Below are positions 1-9,421 of a stretch of DNA of 64,000 nucleotides, in pieces. Within the stretch, counting starts at the first letter, position 1. Each line of letters starts with the position of its first letter. Origin of the DNA: a virus; IMG/VR virus record IMGVR_UViG_3300013102_000032, positions 1 to 64,000 of that record. One strand, given 5' to 3'. The translations under genes were made by a program, and so were the position numbers. The notes under the pieces are model-generated. The model was given only the letters and a program-made list of their open reading frames with translations, made no database searches and was not told the DNA's origin.

Positions 1-2
1 CT

Positions 3-1562
3 AGAGCAAGTGAGACTACAAGGGCTTCTTCTGAGAGCACTCGTGTTACTAATGAGAACACTAGAAAGACAGATGAAACAGCTAGAGGTACTGCTGAGAA
101 CACTAGAAAAACAAACGAAACCGCTAGAGGAACTGCAGAAACAGCAAGAGCTACGGCTGAAAGTACTAGAGCTACGAGTGAATCTACAAGAATTACAGAT
201 GAAAACACTAGAAAATCCAATGAAGCTACTAGGGTTCAAAGTGAAACAGATAGACAAAGTACTTTTAGTACTACTATTCAGAATGCTCAGAATGCAACCA
301 ATGGTGCAAACTCTTCTGCACAGCTAGCACAAGCTGTTGCAGATAACACTATACATAAGGGAGAATACAATTCCGCTACGACATATCTAGTTAATAACGT
401 AGTGTCATATAATTACTCATCATACATGTGTATCTCCCAAAGTAAAGGAAATCTTCCAACTAATTCAATTTATTTTAGACCTTTAGCAATGAAGGGTGCT
501 GACGGAACTGGTAGCGTAGATTCTGTAAACGGTAAGGGCGGAGTAGTGATACTAAATGCTGATGACGTAGGTGCTTATAGTAAGTCCGAAACCGACAACA
601 AGATAGCAGGTATTGTAAATTCAGCTCCTTCTACTCTTGACACTCTTAAGGAGTTGGCTAATGCATTAGGAGATGATCCTAATTTTGCTACAACTATTGC
701 TACGCAAATTGGAACTAAAGTTGATAAGGTTACAGGAAAGCAATTATCTACAGAAGACTATACGACAGCAGAGAAAACGAAGCTTAGTGGCGTTGCCACA
801 GGAGCTAACAATTATGTTCATCCTGCAAATCATCCTCCTTCTATAATTGTACAAGACGCTAGCAATCGTTTTGTTACCGATGCCGAAAAAACAACTTGGA
901 ACGCTAAAGCTAGTACTGCAGTAGCTACTACTACTGTCAACGGATTGCAGTCTAGTGCTGATAAAACTAAACTAGATGGAATTTCTACAGGGGCTAATAA
1001 CTATACCCATCCTGCCACACATCCTCCTTCTATCATAGTACAAGATGCTAGTAATAGATTTGTAACTGATGCTGAGAAGACTACGTGGAACGCTAAGGCT
1101 TCTACTGCTATTGCAACAACAAGCACTAATGGACTAATGAGTTCTGCTGATAAAACAAAATCAGACGGAATTTCAACAGGTGCTAACAAAGTATTAAACC
1201 ATGCGAACAACGGTTCTATTTCTGTAGACGGTGTTGAACAGGTTGTGTATGTTCATCCTGCTAATCATCCTGCTTCTATGATTACACAGGATGCCAACAA
1301 CCGTTTCGTTACGGATGTACAAAAAAATAAACTAGACGAACTAACTTCTACTATTAGTATAGAGGAATTTACTGCATCTGCAAATCAAACAATCTTCGAT
1401 CTTAGCAAAGCGTATATCAAAGACAAAAATAGATTGAGAGTGATTGTTGGCGGAGTAGAGCAATTTCCTGTATTGAATTTTGCAGAGACATCTACTACTT
1501 CATTTACATTGAGCGAAGGTGTTCCGCAGGGTATGAAAATTGTGAGCATCTGTTTAATTTAA
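3..1562 (+). CDS. Tail fibre protein, 5' end cut off by the window
   Basis: The reading frame is open from the first bases and ends with TAA at 1560-1562, so the start lies upstream; 519 residues are visible. The N-terminal part is a run of heptads of the form T-R-x-T-x-E-x, as in coiled-coil stalks of phage tail fibre and baseplate proteins. A linker follows, then about 63-residue tandem repeats with the HPPSI, DAEKTTWNAKAS and SADKTK motifs seen in many phage fibres. The last 70 residues form a separate tip domain. Its place at the head of a fibre cluster suggests a structural, trimeric, host-facing protein. The fibre role is well supported; the receptor is unknown. Confidence 0.85.
   Translation, partial: RASETTRASSESTRVTNENTRKTDETARGTAENTRKTNETARGTAETARATAESTRATSESTRITDENTRKSNEATRVQSETDRQSTFSTTIQNAQNATNGANSSAQLAQAVADNTIHKGEYNSATTYLVNNVVSYNYSSYMCISQSKGNLPTNSIYFRPLAMKGADGTGSVDSVNGKGGVVILNADDVGAYSKSETDNKIAGIVNSAPSTLDTLKELANALGDDPNFATTIATQIGTKVDKVTGKQLSTEDYTTAEKTKLSGVATGANNYVHPANHPPSIIVQDASNRFVTDAEKTTWNAKASTAVATTTVNGLQSSADKTKLDGISTGANNYTHPATHPPSIIVQDASNRFVTDAEKTTWNAKASTAIATTSTNGLMSSADKTKSDGISTGANKVLNHANNGSISVDGVEQVVYVHPANHPASMITQDANNRFVTDVQKNKLDELTSTISIEEFTASANQTIFDLSKAYIKDKNRLRVIVGGVEQFPVLNFAETSTTSFTLSEGVPQGMKIVSICLI
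18..248 (+). repeat. 21-base tandem repeat encoding coiled-coil heptads
   Basis: Eleven consecutive 21-base units each encode seven residues of the pattern [TA]-R-x-[TS]-x-E-x. The third codon frame is the coding one. The repeat also keeps another frame open by chance, which can mislead gene callers. Confidence 0.8.
807..1185 (+). repeat. 189-base tandem repeat in tail fibre
   Basis: Two units (807-995 and 996-1184) encode near-identical 63-residue blocks carrying HPPSIIVQDASNRFVTDAEK. A third, partial and diverged copy starts near 1252 (HPASMITQDANNRF). This is typical fibre-shaft duplication and can change copy number by recombination. Confidence 0.8.
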
Positions 1563-1587
1563 AATATAATTGAGGGAGCGATTGAAA

Positions 1588-4500
1588 TTGACTCTAAGAA
1601 AAATAGATAGAAATATGATTGATGATACATTAATCACTGATATAGCAAATATACAAGATAAATTAACTGAAACTAATAGACAGACTACAACCGTGAGTAC
1701 AGGTGTTTCGGTAATAAACGCTACACAAAATGCATTGGCATCTGCTGAAATTGAAGGGCGTACACTGACTTCGCTTGCAAATAGTAATTTAGAAAGTGGC
1801 AAGAAATATGTTTTAGCTGATCCAAAAACTAGAGTTACAGTAGACAACGTATTATACAGTGGAGTAGCTAAGTTTACGAAGGGACAGGCTACTGTTAGTA
1901 CGGCTAATTATGTTGGTAAGGTTAGTGGTTCTACGGTTGTTAATGCAAACGTAGCGAAATATCAACATAATACCACTAGCTTAATGACACCATCGTCAAC
2001 TGTACAAGTATATGAGTTATCGTCTTACAACAACCTTGCAAGTCTAAATAGTGCTAACTATACTTACTCGACAACAACGAATGGAGCAATATCCCAATCC
2101 CTATTCTCCTTTGACATCATCCAACAAATCGAACGCAATCTAGGTGTGATTCCACGCACGACACTTGCGGATAAGATTCAGTGGGTGAAGGATAATGTAG
2201 AGAGTTTAACAGCCAACTGGCATGGTTTCGGTTCGAGTGTAGGAGGGAATAAAGCAACTCTTTCTGTATGGGTGTCCAATAGTAACGCATGGATGTATTC
2301 GACAAGCACAGCATCTTCAACAGTTTCTAAATTAACGATAAATGCCGTAGCACCTATTAATAATTACATTGACTCCAACGGATTTATGCATTACCTTGCT
2401 TATGCAGACGCAAGTGACGGAGTAATTGCAAGTACGATAAATACAGATTACATCGACTTGGTTATCACACTCAAAGCTACGGCACAACTTAACACTAGAG
2501 CGAGAATCATACGTGTGGAGAGCTTTGAGGGAAAAGTTAGTGGTTCGGTGGTGGAGAATCCGCATAAGACGTTCAGAGCAACTTCGTCAACACTTACTAT
2601 TCCATCGGAATTCTCATTAGAACATTCTCAAGCTTGGTATGACTTAATTAATAAAATAGACGACACATCTTATAGTTATAGCGGTACTATAAACGGTCAC
2701 ATGTCGCAAACTCCCTTCTCCTTCAACCTAATCGAAGCAGTAGAGCGAAATATCGGACGTATCCCACGCTCAACCGTTGCAGATAAGGTGGCGTGGTTGA
2801 ACGCTAATTTGAGTAAATTGACGGCTAACTGGCATGGGTTTGGTAGTAGCGTAGGTGGGAGTAAAGCTAATTTCGCTATGTGGCGTAACAATTGGACTTC
2901 TAATGTAGTTTCACATACAAATGGTACGGTTTCTAAGTTGACATGTACCGCTTCCGATATACTTAACTACCTTGATGTCAACGGTTTCGTTCACTTCCTA
3001 GCATACGCAGATCCATCGGACGGTGTAACCGCAAGTGCAATAAACACGGATTACATTGATTTAGAAATCGAAGTATCACCAACGGCAGACTTTACAAATC
3101 CGAGAGTAGCGTTATACGAAGTTGCAGACGAAGACTACAACAAGATTCTCGTTGATTGGAATGCAGGCGAAGTGGCGAACCGCTTCCCTATCGTGGAAGG
3201 TGTTCAACATTTACAAGGAGTAGGTGTGCTTGCGGAAGGTGAGAACTTGCTACCTCCGTTTAGTGAGTGGGCGTTACATGCTAATGCGAAAGTGATTGCT
3301 CCGTATGAGTTGGAGTTGAATGCGACTGCTACAGGACAGGTAACATCTTACATCATGAAAGTTATTAAAGGTCAAACTTACAACATAAACTTGCTAGGCG
3401 TAGGTAAAGTGGCGGTTTACAAATCTATAGGTGGAGTAACAAGTGGAAGTATTATTACGTATTCAAATCTACCATATACAGGAACGTTTACACCTACTGA
3501 CGTTGATGAGGTTAAAATATTTTTATCAAATGACACAACTGCAACTGGCACATTCAAATTCACTAACCCAATGCTAACACTAGGAAGTGTAGTTAAGCCA
3601 TTCGTACCACGCAATCCATCCTACCTATTCGCAGATGTAAAACTAGGCGGAATCGGAATGGGGCGCGACAGGTTATCACAAGGCGATAATAATACGTGGT
3701 TGTTGCGTGAAAGTGTGAAGAAGGATCTAATTTTGGATGGTAGTTTGGCGTGGGGAGCAGGGAACGATTACGCAGGATATAAAAGGACTTCTTACGCTAC
3801 CTTAGTTCCTGCAATTCCAGATTCCAATGTAACTATTGACCATAGGGGAATTGTGCTTGTATCCAAAGATACTACGGCTAGTCCTAATAGGTCTACTGTT
3901 AGTTCTGCAGGAGTTGTATATGTCTCTGTTTCGGACACAGATACAGGATTCGCTGAATCTTTTATACCTGTATCTGCTGATTGGAAACGCTATTTCAATG
4001 GTTGGAAATACGTAGACGGCACAACATGGACATCTGTCACAGGAAACGGTCAAACGGCAACAGTACAGGTGGCATTAGATACGAAGCCAACGGACTACAC
4101 TCCGTATAAGGTGAGCCACGTTTTGACTGCTCCACAAACGATTGACGTTACTAATCTTGTGGAAGGTAACTTGAAGGTGAGCGGATTGACGCAAGTTGAG
4201 GCGTTGAGTGGGGTTGTGCGTAGAGAGAAGGTAACGCCTGTTTTATTGGCAGGGAAATATTATATCAATCGTATATCCCAAAGTTCATCGTTATTCAAAA
4301 ATAAAAATAATGCTATTTTGACAGTATATAAAAATGGCAATAAAGACAATCGTTGGACATTCATAACTAGTAGCCTTTATAACCGAATGGGTGCATCTAT
4401 AAATGAAGCGAACTTCGATACAAACGCTGAGTATACAGTCACTTACATCATGTTGGATAAGCTGTTATTAACCACTAACCCAACAAACGTGAAGTTGACA

Positions 4501-4959
4501 TATGCTTCAAATATTTCTTCTGTTGTTTCTGATCTAGTTACAAAAGTAGAAGACAGTATGAGCTTAAAGGATTATGTAGATAGAGCTATATTAGGACTTG
4601 CAACACATCTGGCAGATAATACATCTCATGTATATTACTCAGATGACACTGGAACGAATAACGCAAAGAAAGTATCTATCATTCCTAAGCCTACTACATA
4701 TAAACTAGGTCTTGGAATATCATTTAAGAACAAAATAGAAAATACAAATTCAGTAACTATTAATGTTGATAGTTTAGGAGATAAACCTATCGTTAAATCG
4801 GACGGTACTGCCTTAGTGTCTGGAGATTTAAAAGCAGATAGTATTTATACAGTTCGCTATAATGGCGTGTCTTTTATCTTACAGGGTGAAAGGGGCGGTT
4901 TAGGAAGTAGTGAAACAGGATCTTTTATTATAGATGTTAATAGCATTTTGGGAAGTTAA
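1588..4959 (+). CDS. Large tail fibre protein with duplicated domain
   Basis: This is a 1123-residue, Thr/Ser/Asn-rich structural protein. I place the start at TTG 1588 because AGGGAG at 1573-1578 is nine bases upstream; in-frame TTG codons at 1570 and 1582 are too close to or upstream of that site. Residues of about 109-310 and 314-497 are two copies of one domain, sharing TANWHGFGSSVGG, INTDYIDL and HYLAYAD-type motifs. The C-terminal 90 residues (HVYYSDDTGTNNAKK, then a beta-rich block) resemble common fibre C-termini. It follows the first fibre by 25 bases. The exact role (shaft, tip or receptor-binding protein) cannot be read from the sequence. Confidence 0.75.
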   Translation: MTLRKIDRNMIDDTLITDIANIQDKLTETNRQTTTVSTGVSVINATQNALASAEIEGRTLTSLANSNLESGKKYVLADPKTRVTVDNVLYSGVAKFTKGQATVSTANYVGKVSGSTVVNANVAKYQHNTTSLMTPSSTVQVYELSSYNNLASLNSANYTYSTTTNGAISQSLFSFDIIQQIERNLGVIPRTTLADKIQWVKDNVESLTANWHGFGSSVGGNKATLSVWVSNSNAWMYSTSTASSTVSKLTINAVAPINNYIDSNGFMHYLAYADASDGVIASTINTDYIDLVITLKATAQLNTRARIIRVESFEGKVSGSVVENPHKTFRATSSTLTIPSEFSLEHSQAWYDLINKIDDTSYSYSGTINGHMSQTPFSFNLIEAVERNIGRIPRSTVADKVAWLNANLSKLTANWHGFGSSVGGSKANFAMWRNNWTSNVVSHTNGTVSKLTCTASDILNYLDVNGFVHFLAYADPSDGVTASAINTDYIDLEIEVSPTADFTNPRVALYEVADEDYNKILVDWNAGEVANRFPIVEGVQHLQGVGVLAEGENLLPPFSEWALHANAKVIAPYELELNATATGQVTSYIMKVIKGQTYNINLLGVGKVAVYKSIGGVTSGSIITYSNLPYTGTFTPTDVDEVKIFLSNDTTATGTFKFTNPMLTLGSVVKPFVPRNPSYLFADVKLGGIGMGRDRLSQGDNNTWLLRESVKKDLILDGSLAWGAGNDYAGYKRTSYATLVPAIPDSNVTIDHRGIVLVSKDTTASPNRSTVSSAGVVYVSVSDTDTGFAESFIPVSADWKRYFNGWKYVDGTTWTSVTGNGQTATVQVALDTKPTDYTPYKVSHVLTAPQTIDVTNLVEGNLKVSGLTQVEALSGVVRREKVTPVLLAGKYYINRISQSSSLFKNKNNAILTVYKNGNKDNRWTFITSSLYNRMGASINEANFDTNAEYTVTYIMLDKLLLTTNPTNVKLTYASNISSVVSDLVTKVEDSMSLKDYVDRAILGLATHLADNTSHVYYSDDTGTNNAKKVSIIPKPTTYKLGLGISFKNKIENTNSVTINVDSLGDKPIVKSDGTALVSGDLKADSIYTVRYNGVSFILQGERGGLGSSETGSFIIDVNSILGS
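1909..3085 (+). repeat. Internal gene duplication within the fibre gene
   Basis: Two segments of about 550-600 bases (near 1909-2510 and 2525-3085) encode homologous domains. Protein similarity is strong but DNA identity is patchy, which points to an old duplication followed by divergence. Confidence 0.7.
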
Positions 4960-4972
4960 GGGGAGATATATT

Positions 4973-5044
4973 TTGATAGAAATTGAATGCATAAAATTAA
5001 AAAATATAAAAATAGAATACGGCTTTTGGAGAGGGGGAAATTAA
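4973..5044 (+). CDS. 23-residue leader-like ORF coupled to the next fibre gene
   Basis: A TTG start at 4973 follows GGGGAGA (4960-4966), and the TAA stop (5042-5044) directly abuts the ATG of the next gene. The Shine-Dalgarno of that next gene (GAGAGGGGG) lies inside this ORF. The peptide is rich in Ile and Lys and has no recognisable domain. The arrangement allows translational coupling, but the ORF is too short to be sure it is a real gene. Confidence 0.4.
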   Translation: MIEIECIKLKNIKIEYGFWRGGN

Positions 5045-8000
5045 ATGCCAGTATTTACGAGAACGGATGTTACTGTTGTAAATAGTACGTATGATACAAG
5101 TGGTAATGGTGGGAGAAAGTTAGTTCGGTTGGATAATGGATGGTTGGTTTCAGTTGCTAGAAATAACACGGCAGATACAACTGGAAGCTTTTACTTCTAT
5201 GTGTCTAAAGACAATGGACTCAGTTTCACTCAGTTATGCTATTTACAGAACACTAGCTACCCTATAGGAAGTAATATTTCCATTGTTGCAGTTGGTACAA
5301 CAGTTCATTGGATTGTTACAAACAACAACTCTGGAATTAATCACTCAAAATTTGATGCAACTACTGTTACAAATACTAACCAACTTACAGGATGGGTATT
5401 AGTAGATTCAAATCAAACCGCATTAGGAAACGTTTCACTAGCAATAAACGAAGCGAAAACAGAATTACACGCAACATGGGCTAGCAAAAACTCATCATAT
5501 CCAAACAGTTTTAACATTCGTTATTCTAAAGGCGTAATTCAAACGGATGGCAGTGTAATATGGAGTGCGGTTGAGCAAATAATTGCTTCAAACAACTCTG
5601 TAGTGAATAATAGCAACCCTACTATAGTTGTAAGAGGTGACGGAAGTCCTTATATTATTTATACGCTAAACACTCCTACAGTTAGTGCTTTGTACGGATG
5701 GTGCAAGGTAGGTTCAAGTTGGACTAACTTATGGTATTTAGACTTTGGAACTAACATTCAAGCAAATCCATCTGCAATATTTGTACCTAAGAGTATAAAC
5801 GGCTTATCTAATGGTCGTATATGGGTTACGTGGTTTGGTAAGGATGTGACAAACACTACTAAAGATGTTATTAAAGTGTCGTATTCTGACGATGGCGGAT
5901 CGACATGGGCAACGCAAAAAATTGTTTCTTCAACCAGTGGAAACTGCAGATTCCCATCTATAACAGTAAGTAAAGCAGATAAGGTATATATTGTCTATGA
6001 ATTGCATTATAGCGGTACAGATATAGATATAGCTTTTTCGTTGTTAGCACCAAACGCTACTGATTTTACACCACTTTCCATGAATAATGGCGTTGGACTT
6101 CAAATGTCGCCCTCTACTCTAAGCGACACATCGTTCTCCTTTGATATACCTTTAACCATATATAAGGATGTTGCCAAAGTAGGATTCTACGGAACATGGT
6201 ATGAAAATCCTAACAAACCAGAAAAACCACAAAGTATATCAACGCCTACTTCTTTTAATGTAGGACAGAACGCTACCGTATCTTGGTCGGCAGTTCCTAA
6301 TACTGATGGCAACGATGAGGCTATTAGTTATCAAGTAGATATTCTAGAACCAAAGACAACTAATTGGATTAATGTTTCTTCTGGCTCAGAGACTGCAAGT
6401 GCAACGTTTACCGTTCCACAATTAGCTACTGGACATACTAAGATTAGAGTTAGAGCTTATGACAGATATGATTATGGAGAATATATTGTATCAGAGTATG
6501 GACTATTAATAGGTGCGGTGGGATGGAATGTATCGGATGCTACAGTCATCAATCAAGCGTATGATACGAGTGGCAACGGTGGGAGAAAGTTAGTTCGGTT
6601 GAAAAGTGGAAACTTATATTCAGTAGTTAAAACAACAACGGCTTTTGCTATTTACAAATCAACTGACAATGGAAGCACATTTACTCAATTTAAAGGCTTA
6701 AATTCTTGGACTTCGGTTCAAGATGTCACTGTTGCGACTGATGGAAATGTTCTTTATCTTGTTTTTACTTATAATAATAATTCATGTTCATCTTATGCTT
6801 ATAAAGAAGATGGAACTATAATAAGTGGAACGAATGTTACTATTGATTCATCACAATCCGCAATGGGTAACGTATCACTCGCAATCAACGAAGCGAAAAC
6901 AGAACTACACGCAACATGGGCGAGTAAAAACTCATCATATCCTAACGCATGGAATATTAGATATGCAAAAGGAACAATTAATACAGATGGCGGTGTAACG
7001 TGGGGTACGGTTGTACAAAAAACAACATACACTGTGGCAGGTCAAGATGCTGTAAATCCATGCATAGTTGTCAGAGGTAATAATCCAACAATATTTTACA
7101 TGTATGCACAAGTGTCAAACTACACTCTTTGTTGTGAAAATTGGGATGGTGCGAGTTGGGGAGGCATTAAATCAATCTATCTAGGATATACTTACGCCCA
7201 ACTCTTCCCGTCCGCAATATTCGTGCCGAAAAGCATAAACGGTCTAGTTAATGGACGCATATGGGTTGCGTGGTGCGGATATGATGCAACAGACACATCA
7301 TATTTGAACACTAGAGTTTCTTACTCAGATGATGGTGGGATTACGTGGTCTGCTATGCAAAAACTAACTTTTGGTAATTCAGCCAACGCTCAATCTTTCG
7401 GCTCTCCTTCGATTACGGCAAACGCAAGGAACGAATTGTTTATAGTAGTTTCGGGTGGTAACACCTCCAATGGAGTAAATAAGTTAGTAAATAAAACTGG
7501 CACATGGGGAACGTATAGCAGTATTAAAAACGTATCAAATGCTTATCCTTCGGCATTATACGACCCATCGTTAGATTTTACTGAACCTTTATTTATCTAT
7601 AAAGATACGGCAAAAGTAGGATTCTACGGAACATGGTCAGTAACAGAAATATCTACACCTGTTGGCAGTATTGGAGAAAAAGTAAGCAAAGATAATTTTT
7701 TCCCATATACAGTTGCAACAGGTGGTACGATGAGCACTATAACTGAAAAAATAAATGGTGTCACAATCGGTAGTAAGACGGCAACTAGTGGTCAGAGTTT
7801 AGCCATTGGATTGACTAAAGAGCAGTGGGACGAGGTTAGGTTTGGGAAGTACTGCGAAGACAATCTCTCAATCCCTAGTAATGTTATAGATTGGGAACAG
7901 GGAGTTTATGACAGGGCGATAGGCTTTGGTGCAAACAAAAGCCTATCTACGGCATCGCTTAGACTGAAGTCTCCTGTGATAGTAAAAGGTGGTAGAACTT

Positions 8001-8713
8001 ATCAAATAAAAGTCCCTAGCGGTTACGCAGTAGAAATACTTGATACTAATTCATCAAACATTGTCCAATCTACGTCTGGTTGGCGATATTCTAATTTTGA
8101 ACTTACTACATCTACTAACGCAACGCAACTATACGTCCTGTTTGGATTCGTGGGCTTTGCTACGATAACTCCGAACGCAGTATTACCAATTGATACACAA
8201 AGCTATAATATGACAAACACTCTAACTATCGAAATGGGTGTCAACAAATGGGAATACACATTCGATAAACGTCTTGCGACAGATAGTGATATATCAAGCA
8301 TTGCAAACGCAGTAAGAGATACGAACGAAGTATTTTTACCTGCTGTTAAGAGCGAACTTATTACGGCTATTCGTAGCAAAGGTGGAGTAGTGAGCGATGT
8401 AGCTAAGTGGGAAGAGATAGAGAATGCTATTAAGGATATGAGTGTTAAGAAATTTAAGTCTGGTACATTCACTATTAGCGGAGCTTCGGTTGCAGTTACA
8501 GGATTAGGATTTAGACCTAAGTCATTATTTATTAAGTTAAGTGTATCTACTTTCTATTTTGGCGATGAGTCAGTAAGTTCAGGATTATATGGGGTACTAA
8601 GTGGTTCTGTTGCGGGGACAGTAGGCATAACTAGAAGTAGTGATGGTTTTACTATACCTTTAAATGCGACACAGTTTCCGAATGGCACATGGACATATGA
8701 AGCAACAGAATAG
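5045..8713 (+). CDS. Very large tail fibre with Asp-box (BNR/sialidase-like) repeats
   Basis: This 1222-residue protein contains several Asp-box motifs of the S-x-D-x-G-x-[TS]-[WF] type: SKDNGLSF, YSDDGGSTW, STDNGSTF and YSDDGGITW. These mark beta-propeller blades of the sialidase/BNR superfamily. Residues of about 1-390 and 490-860 are two copies of the same propeller-like unit, with a FnIII-like linker between (KPEKPQSISTPTSF onward). The last 150 residues are a tip region with a helical segment and a beta-rich end common in phage fibres. Long stretches of near-identical DNA link the two copies. It may bind or cleave surface glycans; catalytic residues cannot be assigned by eye. Confidence 0.75.
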   Translation: MPVFTRTDVTVVNSTYDTSGNGGRKLVRLDNGWLVSVARNNTADTTGSFYFYVSKDNGLSFTQLCYLQNTSYPIGSNISIVAVGTTVHWIVTNNNSGINHSKFDATTVTNTNQLTGWVLVDSNQTALGNVSLAINEAKTELHATWASKNSSYPNSFNIRYSKGVIQTDGSVIWSAVEQIIASNNSVVNNSNPTIVVRGDGSPYIIYTLNTPTVSALYGWCKVGSSWTNLWYLDFGTNIQANPSAIFVPKSINGLSNGRIWVTWFGKDVTNTTKDVIKVSYSDDGGSTWATQKIVSSTSGNCRFPSITVSKADKVYIVYELHYSGTDIDIAFSLLAPNATDFTPLSMNNGVGLQMSPSTLSDTSFSFDIPLTIYKDVAKVGFYGTWYENPNKPEKPQSISTPTSFNVGQNATVSWSAVPNTDGNDEAISYQVDILEPKTTNWINVSSGSETASATFTVPQLATGHTKIRVRAYDRYDYGEYIVSEYGLLIGAVGWNVSDATVINQAYDTSGNGGRKLVRLKSGNLYSVVKTTTAFAIYKSTDNGSTFTQFKGLNSWTSVQDVTVATDGNVLYLVFTYNNNSCSSYAYKEDGTIISGTNVTIDSSQSAMGNVSLAINEAKTELHATWASKNSSYPNAWNIRYAKGTINTDGGVTWGTVVQKTTYTVAGQDAVNPCIVVRGNNPTIFYMYAQVSNYTLCCENWDGASWGGIKSIYLGYTYAQLFPSAIFVPKSINGLVNGRIWVAWCGYDATDTSYLNTRVSYSDDGGITWSAMQKLTFGNSANAQSFGSPSITANARNELFIVVSGGNTSNGVNKLVNKTGTWGTYSSIKNVSNAYPSALYDPSLDFTEPLFIYKDTAKVGFYGTWSVTEISTPVGSIGEKVSKDNFFPYTVATGGTMSTITEKINGVTIGSKTATSGQSLAIGLTKEQWDEVRFGKYCEDNLSIPSNVIDWEQGVYDRAIGFGANKSLSTASLRLKSPVIVKGGRTYQIKVPSGYAVEILDTNSSNIVQSTSGWRYSNFELTTSTNATQLYVLFGFVGFATITPNAVLPIDTQSYNMTNTLTIEMGVNKWEYTFDKRLATDSDISSIANAVRDTNEVFLPAVKSELITAIRSKGGVVSDVAKWEEIENAIKDMSVKKFKSGTFTISGASVAVTGLGFRPKSLFIKLSVSTFYFGDESVSSGLYGVLSGSVAGTVGITRSSDGFTIPLNATQFPNGTWTYEATE

Positions 8714-8724
8714 GAGGGAATAAT

Positions 8725-9135
8725 ATGAAGCGTATATTTTTTGACAATGCAACAGGAGAGATTATTTTAGAGATTCAACCGCAAAACGACATCTTACCGT
8801 CAGTAGAACGGAATATTGAGCAGTTTATCATATTGTCCGAACGTAACAGAGAAACATTTGAAGTAATAGAATTACCATACGGAGCATATACTCAAGATTT
8901 TGCAATTGCGATAAGGTATAAAGTAAATATAGAAACAAAAGAACTTGTATTTCAATACATAGACGAAAATGAACCAGAGGTTGAACAACCGTTTCAACCT
9001 CCTTTAAGTGAAAAGATCGAAGAGTTAGAAGCGACATTTATGTATGATTCTATGATGAAAGAAATGGCAATCGAAGAATCTAACACACAACACGCAGAGC
9101 TAATGTATCAACTAATGATGAATGGAGTGTTATAA
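8725..9135 (+). CDS. XkdW-position phage tail protein of unknown function
   Basis: A 136-residue acidic protein starting at ATG 8725 behind AGGAGG. The N-terminal 75 residues look beta-rich and the C-terminal 40 helical (EKIEELEATFMYDSMMKEMA). It lies between the last fibre gene and an XkdX-like gene, the position of xkdW in PBSX-type tail modules, and ends one base before the next ATG. No catalytic motif is visible. The XkdW link is by position and size only. Confidence 0.6.
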   Translation: MKRIFFDNATGEIILEIQPQNDILPSVERNIEQFIILSERNRETFEVIELPYGAYTQDFAIAIRYKVNIETKELVFQYIDENEPEVEQPFQPPLSEKIEELEATFMYDSMMKEMAIEESNTQHAELMYQLMMNGVL

Positions 9136-9279
9136 ATGGATTGGTTTACAAGTATTAAAAAGTTCTATCCTAAGTATTGGGATAAGAAAATGGTTGGAGA
9201 TGCTGTTGTTGCAAAGAAAATAACAGAAGAACAATATTTTGAGATAGTTGGAGAAGAATACGTTTCTCCTACTGTATAA
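9136..9279 (+). CDS. XkdX family protein
   Basis: This 47-residue protein begins MDWFTSIKKFY and ends with KKITEEQYFEIVGEEY, the pattern of the short XkdX family found after tail fibre genes in Bacillota phages (aromatic N-terminus, then K-I-T-x-E-x-Y and G-E-x-Y). The family has no known biochemical role. Its ATG directly follows the stop of the upstream gene, so translation is probably coupled. Confidence 0.75.
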   Translation: MDWFTSIKKFYPKYWDKKMVGDAVVAKKITEEQYFEIVGEEYVSPTV

Positions 9280-9421
9280 AATATAGATTTTATCAAGAAA
9301 TAAATGTCAGATAAATACAAAAACATAGTTAAAATGCAACAAATAATTAACACATCACTCTCCTACTTTGATACTTTAGACACATATTATAGAGTGATAA
9401 AAATACTAGGAGGAAATAATA

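Noticed and set aside
10-327. A 105-residue open frame rich in Leu and Arg at the window start
   Set aside because: It is an off-frame reading of the 21-base heptad repeat. The true frame runs one base set over and continues without a stop into the fibre ending at 1562.
1001-1210. Antisense open frame in the 189-base fibre repeat
   Set aside because: Mirror of the repeat on the other strand; no ribosome site and wrong strand for the module.
9368-9390. Promoter-like TTGATA and TATTAT before the Ig-like gene
   Set aside because: The spacer is only 11 bases; no properly spaced pair is present.
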